NCBI GenBank assembly: GCA_016285075.1
Contig: JAEEQB010000020.1
Location: 1 to 64,000, forward strand
Reading direction: 5' to 3'
Length of the DNA: 64,000 nt
DNA from: Prevotella sp.
GTDB taxonomy: Bacteria; Bacteroidota; Bacteroidia; Bacteroidales; Bacteroidaceae
In this document: positions 1-6,814 of the stretch, piece after piece
Numbering within the stretch: the first letter of the stretch is position 1
Layout: the number at the start of each line of letters is the position of its first letter
Notes under the pieces: generated by a model
The model's database searches: none
What the model was told of the DNA's origin: nothing
Seen by the model: only the letters and a program-made list of their open reading frames with translations
Program-made: the position numbers and the translations under genes

Positions 1-80
1 AACCACAGCCGCAGTCGTCCTGTCTTCATGATCAGCGCCAGGCGGGCTTTTTGTTTTTTGCTATCTATCTGATTCGTCAT
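1..80 (-). CDS. 5' end of an unknown gene running off the left edge
   Basis: An open frame starts at the ATG at 80-78 on the minus strand and stays open to the window edge, giving 26 residues beginning MTNQIDSKKQKARLALIMKT. A near-consensus Bacteroidota -7 element (TATCTTCG on the minus strand, 135-142) lies about 55 bases upstream, which supports a real start. The peptide is rich in Lys and Arg and cannot be assigned to a family. It may equally be a chance frame, because so little of it is visible. Confidence 0.4.
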   Translation of the reverse strand, partial: MTNQIDSKKQKARLALIMKTGRLRLW

Positions 81-307
81 AGAGTTGATGATTGCTTGTA
101 GTGAATATTATTTTAGTAAGTCTTTTAGTGCCTGCGAAGATACGAAAATTATTTGGAATTCACAAGGATTATTGCAGAAAAAACACTTTTTTTCTGAGCG
201 GTCTGATATTGGATGGTAGTTTTATGTAAACAAATTTGGTGTATCACTTATAGGGTTCCATTTTGTGTCACAAAAGGGACTGTCCGAACCGTCCCTGTGT
301 GTACGAA

Positions 308-339
308 AAAAACGACACAGCCAAAGACTGTGCCGTTTT
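308..339 (-). terminator. Rho-independent terminator (minus strand)
   Basis: A hairpin with arms at 309-320 and 328-339 (one mismatch) is followed on the minus strand by a run of T (complement of the A run at 306-312). It lies just past the stop codon of the minus-strand open frame that ends at 364, so it probably served the gene whose 3' remnant lies there. Confidence 0.6.
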
Positions 340-363
340 GTAAATCGCCCGGGAACCAAAAGG

Positions 364-531
364 TCACCGTCGGCGGCTGAAGCCTGGCTGATCGGTTGGT
401 GTACTGAAGGGCTGGTCCATTGAGGTGCCGCCGTAGCTGTCGAACGATGCCTGCTGAACGGTGAGTACCAGCGTGTCGTTGGCAGCATAGAACGTCAGCT
501 CCTGGTCTATATCTGCGAGGGAGAGGGCGAG
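364..531 (-). pseudogene. Possible 3' remnant of a minus-strand gene
   Basis: The minus-strand frame ending at 364 has a coding-like C-terminus (contains DIDQELTFYAANDTLVL, then a Ser/Thr/Pro/Gln-rich tail ending in RRR) and is followed by a good terminator at 308-339. Upstream of about 531 the same frame runs antisense through the HNH/DUF262 remnant and stops looking like protein, so the gene appears to have lost its 5' part. I do not recognise the family. Inference: two broken genes were joined tail to tail by a deletion or insertion near 515-531. Confidence 0.3.
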
Positions 532-721
532 AGTGCCGAAGAAGAAATCAAGGATTGGTTTAAGACCATCAACATTGCGTGAAGCCAATCGCCAACGTAT
601 CTGGAAAATGGAAGAGATGGATGCTGACCACGTTTCAGCCTGGAGCAAGGGCGGCTCAACAAGCATCGATAATTGCCAGATGCTGTGTAAGACGCATAAT
701 AGAATGAAGGGAAACAGATAA
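511..721 (+). pseudogene. DUF262/HNH endonuclease remnant
   Basis: Two pieces of one protein type can be read on the plus strand. The first ends ICEGEGESAEEEIKDWFK-TINIA at a TGA near 583-585 and resembles the middle of DUF262 proteins (a conserved CEG...WFxxINIAG stretch). The second (about 587-721) reads EEMDADHVSAWSKGG then DNCQMLCKTHNRMKG, which is the C-terminal half of an HNH nuclease domain (the DH, then N and H of the motif) but lacks the preceding Cys pair. In intact relatives these parts are separated by several hundred residues. The gene is therefore internally deleted and broken, and not expected to be active. It probably derives from a GmrSD-like or restriction-type system. Confidence 0.55.
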
Positions 722-808
722 AAAATGGAGAATGCCATCTTGTAACAGAGTCTGTGGCAGCAAGTAAGACCTTTTCCAACATGCTGTTTGAAAAAAACTT
801 CCAAATCA

Positions 809-840
809 TTTGGTGGTTTCCAAAAAAACACTTACCTTTG
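809..840 (+). promoter_or_regulatory. Bacteroidota promoter for the small RNA
   Basis: TTTG at 809-812 and TACCTTTG at 833-840 are separated by 20 bases. This matches the Bacteroidota sigma-ABfr consensus (TTTG, 19-21 bases, TAnnTTTG). No coding frame follows, so the transcript is probably non-coding. Confidence 0.7.
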
Positions 841-846
841 CACCGT

Positions 847-1022
847 AATAATAAAGATTACAAAGAAAGAGTCAACAAAACACCCTAACCGGTGGACGTG
901 ATCAACAGAGACTCTTTTTTCTAAATGCGGCATATTAGTATCATGACCAGTGGGTCAGTATAAGGAGTATAATAATTAAATAATTAAAAACTCGCTGTTC
1001 GGGAGAATGGCGAGTTTTTTTT
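847..1022 (+). ncRNA. Candidate small non-coding RNA
   Basis: The interval is bounded by a full-consensus promoter and a strong terminator and contains no convincing reading frame. The first 75 bases fold into a hairpin with arms AAAGAGTC (866-873) and GACTCTTT (910-917), an inner CACC/GGTG pair, and a U run directly after it, so there may be an early termination point near 920. A second small hairpin (GACC/GGTC near 939-950) and the final terminator follow. Total length would be about 175 bases. Bacteroidales carry several structured RNAs of this size with their own promoters (for example the Bacteroidales-1 type), but the family cannot be assigned by eye. Confidence 0.5.
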
Positions 1023-1023
1023 T
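987..1023 (+). terminator. Rho-independent terminator of the small RNA
   Basis: Arms 987-995 (AAAACTCGC) and 1010-1018 (GCGAGTTTT) with an inner TTC/GAA pair closing a small loop are followed by a run of T to 1023. It is a textbook intrinsic terminator on the plus strand. Confidence 0.85.
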
Positions 1024-1054
1024 GCACATGGATACAGTTTCTATGTGATTGGCT

Positions 1055-1150
1055 TTTGCCCCATTAGGGCGATGGTTTCCACACCTGTTTACCCAGGGCG
1101 TTGCCCTGGGCTTAGCGCTGCTGCACGTTCAGGGCGCACGTGCGAAAGCT
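1055..1150. repeat. Dispersed intergenic repeat (CCCAGGGC palindrome type)
   Basis: Contains the palindrome CCCAGGGCGTTGCCCTGGG and flanking text (ATTGGCTT..., GGCGATGGTT.CCAC.CCTGTTT) that recurs at 26397-26500, where the palindrome has a slightly different centre. Repeats of this kind are common between genes in Bacteroidales genomes. Nothing else is evident between the terminator at 1023 and the AraC gene stop at 1199. Confidence 0.7.
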
Positions 1151-1198
1151 GAAACATTTGTATGATTTAAAAAGAATTGTAAGAATTGTCTTGAGATG

Positions 1199-2092
1199 TC
1201 ATTTCCTGAGGAAATTGGATGGAGTGACGCCAAAGTGCTTTTTGAACTGGCGGGTGAAGTGCTGTGGATAGTCGAAACCGAGCCTTTCGGCAGTCTCTGA
1301 GATGGTGGCTCCGCTCATCAGTAGCTGTTGGGCACGCTGCATGACGAAACGGCGGATATGGGAGGTCGCTGAGTCGCCGGTCAGCTCACGGATCAGGTCG
1401 CCGAAATAGTTGGGCGAGAGGAACAGCTGCTGTGCGCAGTATTTCACGGTAGGCAATCCATGTTGCCGCTGCAGACCGTTGTCATAGTACGCCCGTAGCA
1501 GTTGCTCGAAGCGAGGCAGCAGGTCTGAGTTTGCAGAAGTGGCAGTGGTGGAGAGCTGCAATGCGTAGTAGCGGGCAACGAGTTCCAGCACCTGTTCTAT
1601 CTGTGAGGTAACGATGCGCAGGGTGTGTATGTCCTCACCGCGAAGCAGTTCCTTGCGAATCGCATCGAGCAGTGTAACGATGCTCTGCCGCTGCTCTTGC
1701 GTCATGAGCAGGGCCTCGCTGGTGGAGTAGGAGAAGAAATGATAGTCGGCCATGCGGCGGCCAAGTTCGGTTTTACGCAGCAGTTCGGTGTCGAAGAGCA
1801 GTGCCCATCCCTTTGTATGTATCTCCTCACCCATGTCGGTCTTGCCACCTATCTGTCCTGGGGCCACGCACATCAGCGCATGGCGGTGCAGGACGTATTG
1901 CAGCTGTCCGTAAGACAGGTCTTCCAGTTCTTCATCACCGATGAACAGGGCATAGACATCGTAGTTGTTCAATGAGTGGCGACAGTGCTCCAGCTCGTCG
2001 TAGTGGATGACCGAGACAAGCGGGTGCAACTCCGGTGCACCGATGTATCGGGCATAGTCGTTGACGTGGTGAACTCTTAGTATCTTCTCCAT
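1199..2092 (-). CDS. AraC-family transcriptional regulator
   Basis: 297 residues. The C-terminal 100 or so residues form an AraC-type double helix-turn-helix (YFGDLIRELTG, then DYPQHFTRQFKKHFGVTPS), the usual DNA-binding domain. The N-terminal 190 residues look like a cupin-type sensor domain. The start MEKILRVHHV at 2092 is chosen because a perfect -7 element (TAACTTTG, complement of 2101-2108) lies only about 9 bases upstream; the in-frame ATG at 2131 would be upstream of that promoter. Transcription would therefore begin almost at the start codon. It is monocistronic as far as seen and points away from the susD stub. The inducer and target are unknown. Confidence 0.85.
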   Translation of the reverse strand: MEKILRVHHVNDYARYIGAPELHPLVSVIHYDELEHCRHSLNNYDVYALFIGDEELEDLSYGQLQYVLHRHALMCVAPGQIGGKTDMGEEIHTKGWALLFDTELLRKTELGRRMADYHFFSYSTSEALLMTQEQRQSIVTLLDAIRKELLRGEDIHTLRIVTSQIEQVLELVARYYALQLSTTATSANSDLLPRFEQLLRAYYDNGLQRQHGLPTVKYCAQQLFLSPNYFGDLIRELTGDSATSHIRRFVMQRAQQLLMSGATISETAERLGFDYPQHFTRQFKKHFGVTPSNFLRK

Positions 2093-2100
2093 AATGGCTA

Positions 2101-2108
2101 CAAAGTTA
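2101..2108 (-). promoter_or_regulatory. -7 element of the AraC-family gene
   Basis: TAACTTTG on the minus strand fits TAnnTTTG exactly. It fixes the translation start at 2092 and implies a leader of only a few bases. Confidence 0.6.
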
Positions 2109-2142
2109 CGAATAAGCGAGCGAAATTCCAAATTTATTTGAG

Positions 2143-2334
2143 TTTTTCTATTTCGTTCGTTACTACGATGTGGTTCGCTGGGGTATCACCCACGTGCTGC
2201 ACGTTGACAATGTACCAGGTCTGAACACTTCACGCGACTGGAAGGACACCAACAAGTACGTTGCTATCCCACAAACTGAGATAGATGCCACTGAGGGTAC
2301 AGAGTTCGAACTGAAGCAGAATCCTGGCTATTAG
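2143..2334 (+). pseudogene. 3' stub of a SusD/RagB-like gene
   Basis: The plus-strand frame reads RYYDVVRWG, then DTNKYVAIPQTEIDATEG, and ends KQNPGY followed by TAG at 2332-2334. This is the typical C-terminus of SusD-family nutrient-binding outer-membrane lipoproteins (KYxxxPIPQxEIDA...QNPGY). Only about 60 residues of an expected 500-600 remain, there is no start codon, and no susC is near. It is the scar of a lost polysaccharide utilization locus; the adjacent AraC gene and amidohydrolase may be what is left of its neighbours. Confidence 0.8.
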
Positions 2335-2404
2335 AAACGATGAAATCTGTAAAATGGGTTGAATTATCTGTAAAACTGTTAGGCAGTATATCATGATTTC
2401 TCCG

Positions 2405-2412
2405 TACCTTTG
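2405..2412 (+). promoter_or_regulatory. -7 element upstream of the amidohydrolase gene
   Basis: TACCTTTG fits the Bacteroidota consensus. No clear TTTG lies 19-21 bases upstream. Confidence 0.5.
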
Positions 2413-2519
2413 CAGCGACCTTATCGGATGACCGAGCGCAGAGACGTCTGTAACGCGTCGGTGAGGTTAGTGATACAGAAGAAGTCGTGACAGAAGAAGA
2501 ACAATCATCAAAAGAAAGG

Positions 2520-3611
2520 ATGAAATCAAAAGTTGAAGCTATAGTGCTGGCTCTTATGCTTGCAGCAAACGGTTTTGCTCAAGGCGTGACTGATGTGCAT
2601 AGTCACATCATCACTCCTGAGTTGGTGTCGTCACTAAAAAACGAGGGGCGATTGATGGACGAGGGATTCCCTTTGCCGAAATATGACGTGACGAATCATC
2701 TGAAGTGGATGGACGAGGCCGGGATACGGACATCGGTATTGACCTTGGCGGCTCCGCAGCCTCACCCCCATGCCCTCTCTTCTGTGGGCGAGGGGGTAGC
2801 CGCAGGCAATAAAGGGGGTGAAAACTCTGTTATACGGAGCTGCAACGAAGCAGCGGCCCGCATCAAGCAAGAGCATCCAGGTAGGTTTATGTTCTGTGCG
2901 GCGTTGCCCCTGCCCGATGTGAATGCCGCTATCCGCGAAGCCATCTATGCACTCGACACGCTGAAGGCTGACGGAATCAAACTGGCCACGAACGTGGATG
3001 GGCAGTATCTTGGCGCGCCTGAACTCGACACGCTTTTCTCTGTCCTGAATGAACGACGGGCAGTCATCATCCTGCATCCCCATCGTCCTGAGCCAGTGAA
3101 CCGTCAGGTGATGCTGCAGACACCGCTTGCCATGCAAGAATACCTCTCGGAGACAACCCGCGCCGTGTCAAACATGATTTCACGGAATGTACTGGCCCGC
3201 TACGGAAATATGAAGGTGGTGGTGCCTCATTGCGGTGCCTATCTGCCTCTGGCTGTGCCTCGCATGAAGTCACTGGTGCCTGTGATACAGGCCAACAAGA
3301 TGGTAGGTGAGATAGACTGGGAAGCCAATCTTGCCGCATTGTATTACGACTTGGCAGGTGCACACTCGCCGGAGGTCATCCGTATGATGCTCACCATCAC
3401 CACACCCGACCATCTGCTCTATGGCTCCGACTATCCATATGTCGCGCCGCAGGTACTCACGCAGAGTCTTGCAAGGATGAAGCAGTATCTGACCACAGAG
3501 GCTGACCTCGCGCCATTCAAGGAAATGATTTTGTGGAAAAATGCCAAGAGGCTGTTTGAAGCAACCAACGCCCTAAAGGGGGCGATGCATGAAGTTGAAC
3601 CAGCTTTTTAG
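2520..3611 (+). CDS. Secreted amidohydrolase-2 family metal-dependent hydrolase
   Basis: 363 residues. A signal peptide (MKSKVEAIVLALMLAANGFA) is followed at once by the metal-binding DVHSH motif. Later family motifs are ILHPH, VVPHCGAYLP and LYGSDYPY (the last Asp is a metal ligand). This places it in the amidohydrolase-2 group that includes 2-amino-3-carboxymuconate-6-semialdehyde decarboxylase and related enzymes; the substrate is unknown. The ATG at 2520 is preferred over the in-frame start at 2487 because it gives a clean signal peptide and follows AGAAAGG. A Gly/Ala-rich stretch near residues 88-102 looks like an insertion. The last 14 residues (NALKGAMHEVEPAF) are encoded by a dispersed repeat, so the native C-terminus was probably replaced. 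Confidence 0.8.
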   Translation: MKSKVEAIVLALMLAANGFAQGVTDVHSHIITPELVSSLKNEGRLMDEGFPLPKYDVTNHLKWMDEAGIRTSVLTLAAPQPHPHALSSVGEGVAAGNKGGENSVIRSCNEAAARIKQEHPGRFMFCAALPLPDVNAAIREAIYALDTLKADGIKLATNVDGQYLGAPELDTLFSVLNERRAVIILHPHRPEPVNRQVMLQTPLAMQEYLSETTRAVSNMISRNVLARYGNMKVVVPHCGAYLPLAVPRMKSLVPVIQANKMVGEIDWEANLAALYYDLAGAHSPEVIRMMLTITTPDHLLYGSDYPYVAPQVLTQSLARMKQYLTTEADLAPFKEMILWKNAKRLFEATNALKGAMHEVEPAF

Positions 3612-3655
3612 CCTGAACTTAGAGCCGCTGCCCATTCAGGGCGTTCTTGCGGAAG
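3568..3655. repeat. Dispersed repeat overlapping the amidohydrolase 3' end
   Basis: CGCCCT at the left and AGGGCG at the right bound a stretch with AAGTTGAACCAG and GCCTGAAC text typical of Bacteroidales intergenic repeats of the GCCCT-rich kind also seen near 1100, 26350 and 63770. It runs from inside the amidohydrolase frame to the end of the convergent acetyltransferase gene. Confidence 0.5.
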
Positions 3656-3660
3656 TAGAA

Positions 3661-4134
3661 TTAAGAATCCTTCGAAGGCAGGGACTCCTTCTTCCAAGTC
3701 ATTCTTATGTGGGGAATGCCATCGAGCATGAAGGTGTCGGATGTCTGCCTGAATCCTACGCCTTCATAGAATTCCCTGGCATATTCCTGAGCCTCGATGT
3801 CTATTCGCTTTGCACCGAAACATCCTACGGCTGTATCAATGGCGTGGAGCATGATCTGCCTGCCATAGCCTTTACCACGCTCGGTGGTGATGACTCTGCC
3901 AATGGATACTTCCTCCATGTGGGTCCCTGCAGGGCAAACACGAGCCAGGGCGACAATCTTCTCTTCATTCGTCAGCCATAGATGAATGGCGTCCTGGTCA
4001 TCATCGTCCAGATCCTGATAGACGCAGTTCTGCTCTACCACAAACACTTCGCTACGTACTTTCAGGAGTTGATACAGCTCATCGGTGGTCAGCTCGCGGA
4101 ACGTTTTCTCATGTAACTTCGGATTGTTATTCAT
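3661..4134 (-). CDS. ElaA-like GNAT N-acetyltransferase
   Basis: 157 residues. The N-terminal stretch FxELTTDELYQLLKVRSEVFVVEQNCVYQDLDxDD is characteristic of the ElaA group of GNAT acetyltransferases, and IGRVITTERGKGYGRQIM is the acetyl-CoA pyrophosphate-binding loop (RxxGxG). The C-terminal half carries the usual EAQEYAREFYEGVGF segment. The acceptor substrate of ElaA proteins is not established. The start codon overlaps the stop of the upstream gene (ATGA), so the two are translationally coupled and belong to one operon behind the relA-like gene. Confidence 0.85.
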   Translation of the reverse strand: MNNNPKLHEKTFRELTTDELYQLLKVRSEVFVVEQNCVYQDLDDDDQDAIHLWLTNEEKIVALARVCPAGTHMEEVSIGRVITTERGKGYGRQIMLHAIDTAVGCFGAKRIDIEAQEYAREFYEGVGFRQTSDTFMLDGIPHIRMTWKKESLPSKDS

Positions 4135-4451
4135 GTCTGGTCTTCTTGTCTTCTCTTGAATCGACTCCGCAGCCGCTTATAGCCTTCAACACCCAGAATC
4201 GTCAGGCCTCCATACTGGCAGGTCTTGGCAAGTCCGAAGAGAACAACCCATAACACTCCTTTTGTGGCTGTACTTATAGGCAGCAGCATCTGGGCGAAGG
4301 AAAGGATATAGAACGGTATGCAGCACAACAGGACAATGACGCCTGTCCTGAACGACAGGGACTGCAGCCACTGTCGGATTTTCCCACCCACCTGGAATAT
4401 CCAGTTCTTGTTCGTTCCTAAATCTGTTTCTTTTGTAAGTCTGTTGGTCAT
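4131..4451 (-). CDS. Small two-helix membrane protein
   Basis: 106 residues. A polar N-terminus is followed by two hydrophobic segments (about residues 37-58, VIVLLCCIPFYILSFAQMLL, and 64-85) and a strongly basic C-terminus (RLRSRFKRRQEDQT), suggesting a small inner-membrane protein with a cytoplasmic tail. No family is recognised. It lies 51 bases behind the RelA-like gene and overlaps the acetyltransferase start by 4 bases, so the three genes are likely co-transcribed. Confidence 0.65.
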   Translation of the reverse strand: MTNRLTKETDLGTNKNWIFQVGGKIRQWLQSLSFRTGVIVLLCCIPFYILSFAQMLLPISTATKGVLWVVLFGLAKTCQYGGLTILGVEGYKRLRSRFKRRQEDQT

Positions 4452-4502
4452 TGTATGGTTTCTTGTGTAAATGAATATGGGGGTCGGAGAGATTCATGAG
4501 GG

Positions 4503-6710
4503 TCATATTCGTTCTATTTGCTTCACCCCCTTGACGGTCTTTAGTCTCTTGATGAGCGACTCGAGACGTGTGATGTCTTCAAGCATGACAACCAGGGTGC
4601 CGCGGAACAAACCGTCATGGGAATCGATATTGATGCTGCGCAGAATCAGTTTCTCCTCCTTGGCAATCACACTCGTCAGATTGTTCACTATGCCGATGTC
4701 GTCAACACCGATGACCCGCAGTGAAATGCTGTATTGTGAAGCTCCTTTGCCCGACCACTTTGCCTTGACCACCCGGTAGCCGAAACGACGGCGCAGCTCT
4801 GGAGCATTGGGACAGTCGGTACGATGGATCTTGATGCCACCACTGACCGTCACAAAGCCGAAGACGCTGTCGCCATAGATGGGATTACAGCAGCGAGCCA
4901 GCTGATACTCAACGCCTTTCAGGTTGCGGTCGATGATGAGCACATCGTCGTTGACTGGTGGCTGGGGAATATGTTCCTCGAGTTCGAACTCATCGGCACT
5001 GCGTGCCTGATTATCACCGGTTATCGCACGGTCGCCCTGCTTCACATTGAGATAGGTCTCGATGAACGTATTCATATCGAGCGTTCCGTCGGCTATCTGC
5101 CGATAGAACTCACTGACTTCCTTATAATGCAGCTTCTTGACGACTTGCTGCATGACAGACTCCTCCAAGTCGATCTTCTTGTTCTTGAACTTCCGTTCAA
5201 TCATCTCCTTGGCAAAGAGCGCCTCCTTGACCTGGGTCTCTTTCAGTGCCAGCCGTATCTTGGACTTGGCACGGGAGGTCTTCACCACAGACAGCCATTC
5301 CTGCTTGGGCTTCTGATTCGTGGCCGTCATGATTTCCACCTGATCGCCGGAACGTAGCAGCTGTCGGAATGACACTACCTTATTATTAATACGCGCGCCC
5401 ACACATGAGTTGCCGATCTTGGAATGGATGTGGTAGGCCATGTCGAGCACGGTGGCTCCCTTGGGGAACTTCAGCAGGTCACCTCTGGGTGTGAAGACAA
5501 ACACCTCGTCTTCGTAGAGGTCCATCTTGAACTGGTCCATGGCTTCTTCTCCGTCGCTGGTCTCGAGCATCTGCCGGATATTGGTCAGCCACTCATCCAG
5601 CCCTGACTCGCCCTTCACGCCCTTATATCGCCAGTGGGCAGCCACACCCTTTTCTGCTATCTCATCCATCCGCTCTGTCCTGATCTGGACTTCCACCCAT
5701 TTCTGCTGAGGGCCGAGAACCGTGATATGAAGGGACTCATAGCCATTAGACTTGGGTACACTGAGCCAGTCGCGTAGGCGTTTGGGATTGGGCTGGTACA
5801 TGTCTGTGACGATGGAATAGACCTGCCAACAGTGCATCTTCTCCTTTTCAACGGGTGAGTCGAGAATGATGCGGATGGCAAAGAGATCGTATACGCCCTC
5901 GAAGCCGCACTTCTGCTTTTTCATCTTCTGCCAGATGGAATGGATGCTCTTTGTGCGTCCTTTGATATGGAACTTCAGACCAGCTGCCTGCAGTTTCTCA
6001 CTGATAGGGCGGATAAAACTGTCGATGTAGGCATCGCGGCTCTTCTTGGTTTCACTCAGCTTGTCTTTGATCAGGTAATAAGCGTCGTGTTCCATGTATT
6101 TCAAGGAGAGGTCCTCCAGCTCGCTTTTCAGCTTATAGAGTCCCAGCTTATGAGCCAGGGGCGCATAGAGGTAAGCTGCCTCCTGTGACACCTCCTGGCG
6201 GGCAGACTCCTGAGCGGCGTCGCGAATCTGCCGCATCAGGTTCACACGGTCTGCTATCATGATCAGAATCACACGCATGTCCTCGGCAAAGGACAGCAGC
6301 AGATTGCGGAAGTTCTCGCTTTCTATGACGGGATTCTTCTTATAGAGTTCCTGAATGCGCTGAAGCCCGTGAAGGATCCTTGCCACGCTGACACCGTATT
6401 CCTCCCCTACCCGCTCAATGGTCAGATATCCATTCTCTACGCTTGGATGAAGCATGATGGCCATCACTGCGTCACGTCTCAGGCCGATTTCGCTGACAGT
6501 GATGAGTGCTGTCTGCAAACCTGTCAGGATGGGATTGAGGCCGAAGACGTCACGCTGCACCTGCTGACGCTCTATGCAGAGCAGCAGATGGTGGCGGATT
6601 TTCTCCTCGTCACCAGGCTGAAGTGACTCACCTACCAGCTCCTTCAACTGAGCGTAAAGTTTCAGCGTTTCTTCGCGTTCTTCTGTCGTAAAGGTGAATT
6701 TATCTACCAT
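4503..6710 (-). CDS. RelA/SpoT-family (p)ppGpp synthetase, degenerate hydrolase domain
   Basis: 735 residues with full long-RSH layout: N-terminal HD-type region (about 50-190), synthetase domain (about 235-365), TGS domain (about 395-460, FTPRGDLLKFPKG), a CC-containing region (LARCCNPIYGD) and a C-terminal ACT domain. Synthetase motifs are present: VYDLFAIRI, KSNGYESLH, VEVQIRT, GVAAHW. The hydrolase signature is eroded: the canonical LLHDxxED reads MLHPSVEN, and ADRxHNMR reads ADRVNLMR. From family knowledge the protein should make (p)ppGpp but not degrade it, like RelA. The TAACTTTG element at 6730-6737 is its likely promoter, divergent from DUF4301. It heads an operon with the small membrane protein and the acetyltransferase. 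Confidence 0.9.
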   Translation of the reverse strand: MVDKFTFTTEEREETLKLYAQLKELVGESLQPGDEEKIRHHLLLCIERQQVQRDVFGLNPILTGLQTALITVSEIGLRRDAVMAIMLHPSVENGYLTIERVGEEYGVSVARILHGLQRIQELYKKNPVIESENFRNLLLSFAEDMRVILIMIADRVNLMRQIRDAAQESARQEVSQEAAYLYAPLAHKLGLYKLKSELEDLSLKYMEHDAYYLIKDKLSETKKSRDAYIDSFIRPISEKLQAAGLKFHIKGRTKSIHSIWQKMKKQKCGFEGVYDLFAIRIILDSPVEKEKMHCWQVYSIVTDMYQPNPKRLRDWLSVPKSNGYESLHITVLGPQQKWVEVQIRTERMDEIAEKGVAAHWRYKGVKGESGLDEWLTNIRQMLETSDGEEAMDQFKMDLYEDEVFVFTPRGDLLKFPKGATVLDMAYHIHSKIGNSCVGARINNKVVSFRQLLRSGDQVEIMTATNQKPKQEWLSVVKTSRAKSKIRLALKETQVKEALFAKEMIERKFKNKKIDLEESVMQQVVKKLHYKEVSEFYRQIADGTLDMNTFIETYLNVKQGDRAITGDNQARSADEFELEEHIPQPPVNDDVLIIDRNLKGVEYQLARCCNPIYGDSVFGFVTVSGGIKIHRTDCPNAPELRRRFGYRVVKAKWSGKGASQYSISLRVIGVDDIGIVNNLTSVIAKEEKLILRSINIDSHDGLFRGTLVVMLEDITRLESLIKRLKTVKGVKQIERI

Positions 6711-6729
6711 AAAATCATTATTTTTGATG

Positions 6730-6737
6730 CAAAGTTA
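6730..6737 (-). promoter_or_regulatory. -7 element of the relA-like operon
   Basis: TAACTTTG on the minus strand, about 20 bases before the start codon at 6710. Confidence 0.6.
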
Positions 6738-6753
6738 TAAATTTCTTCGGATT

Positions 6754-6787
6754 TTTGCGCATTTTTGCGGAAAAGTTATTATTTTTG
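6754..6787 (+). promoter_or_regulatory. Promoter of the DUF4301 gene
   Basis: TTTG at 6754-6757 and TATTTTTG at 6780-6787 (spacer 22) fit the Bacteroidota promoter pattern and point toward the ATG at 6815. The element is divergent from the relA-like promoter in the same 104-base gap. Confidence 0.5.
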
Positions 6788-6814
6788 CAGAAAGAAATCT
6801 TAAAACCCACGATT

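Larger units (their letters stand above)
2093..2519. other. Intergenic region with susD stub and promoter
   Basis: Besides the AraC promoter and the susD stub, this gap holds a -7 element TACCTTTG at 2405-2412 that would drive the amidohydrolase gene, giving a leader of about 100 bases. Nothing else was recognised. Confidence 0.6.

Noticed and set aside
364..831. Full 155-residue minus-strand protein
   Set aside because: Only the last third looks like protein; the rest is antisense to the HNH/DUF262 remnant, so I kept only a 3' remnant.
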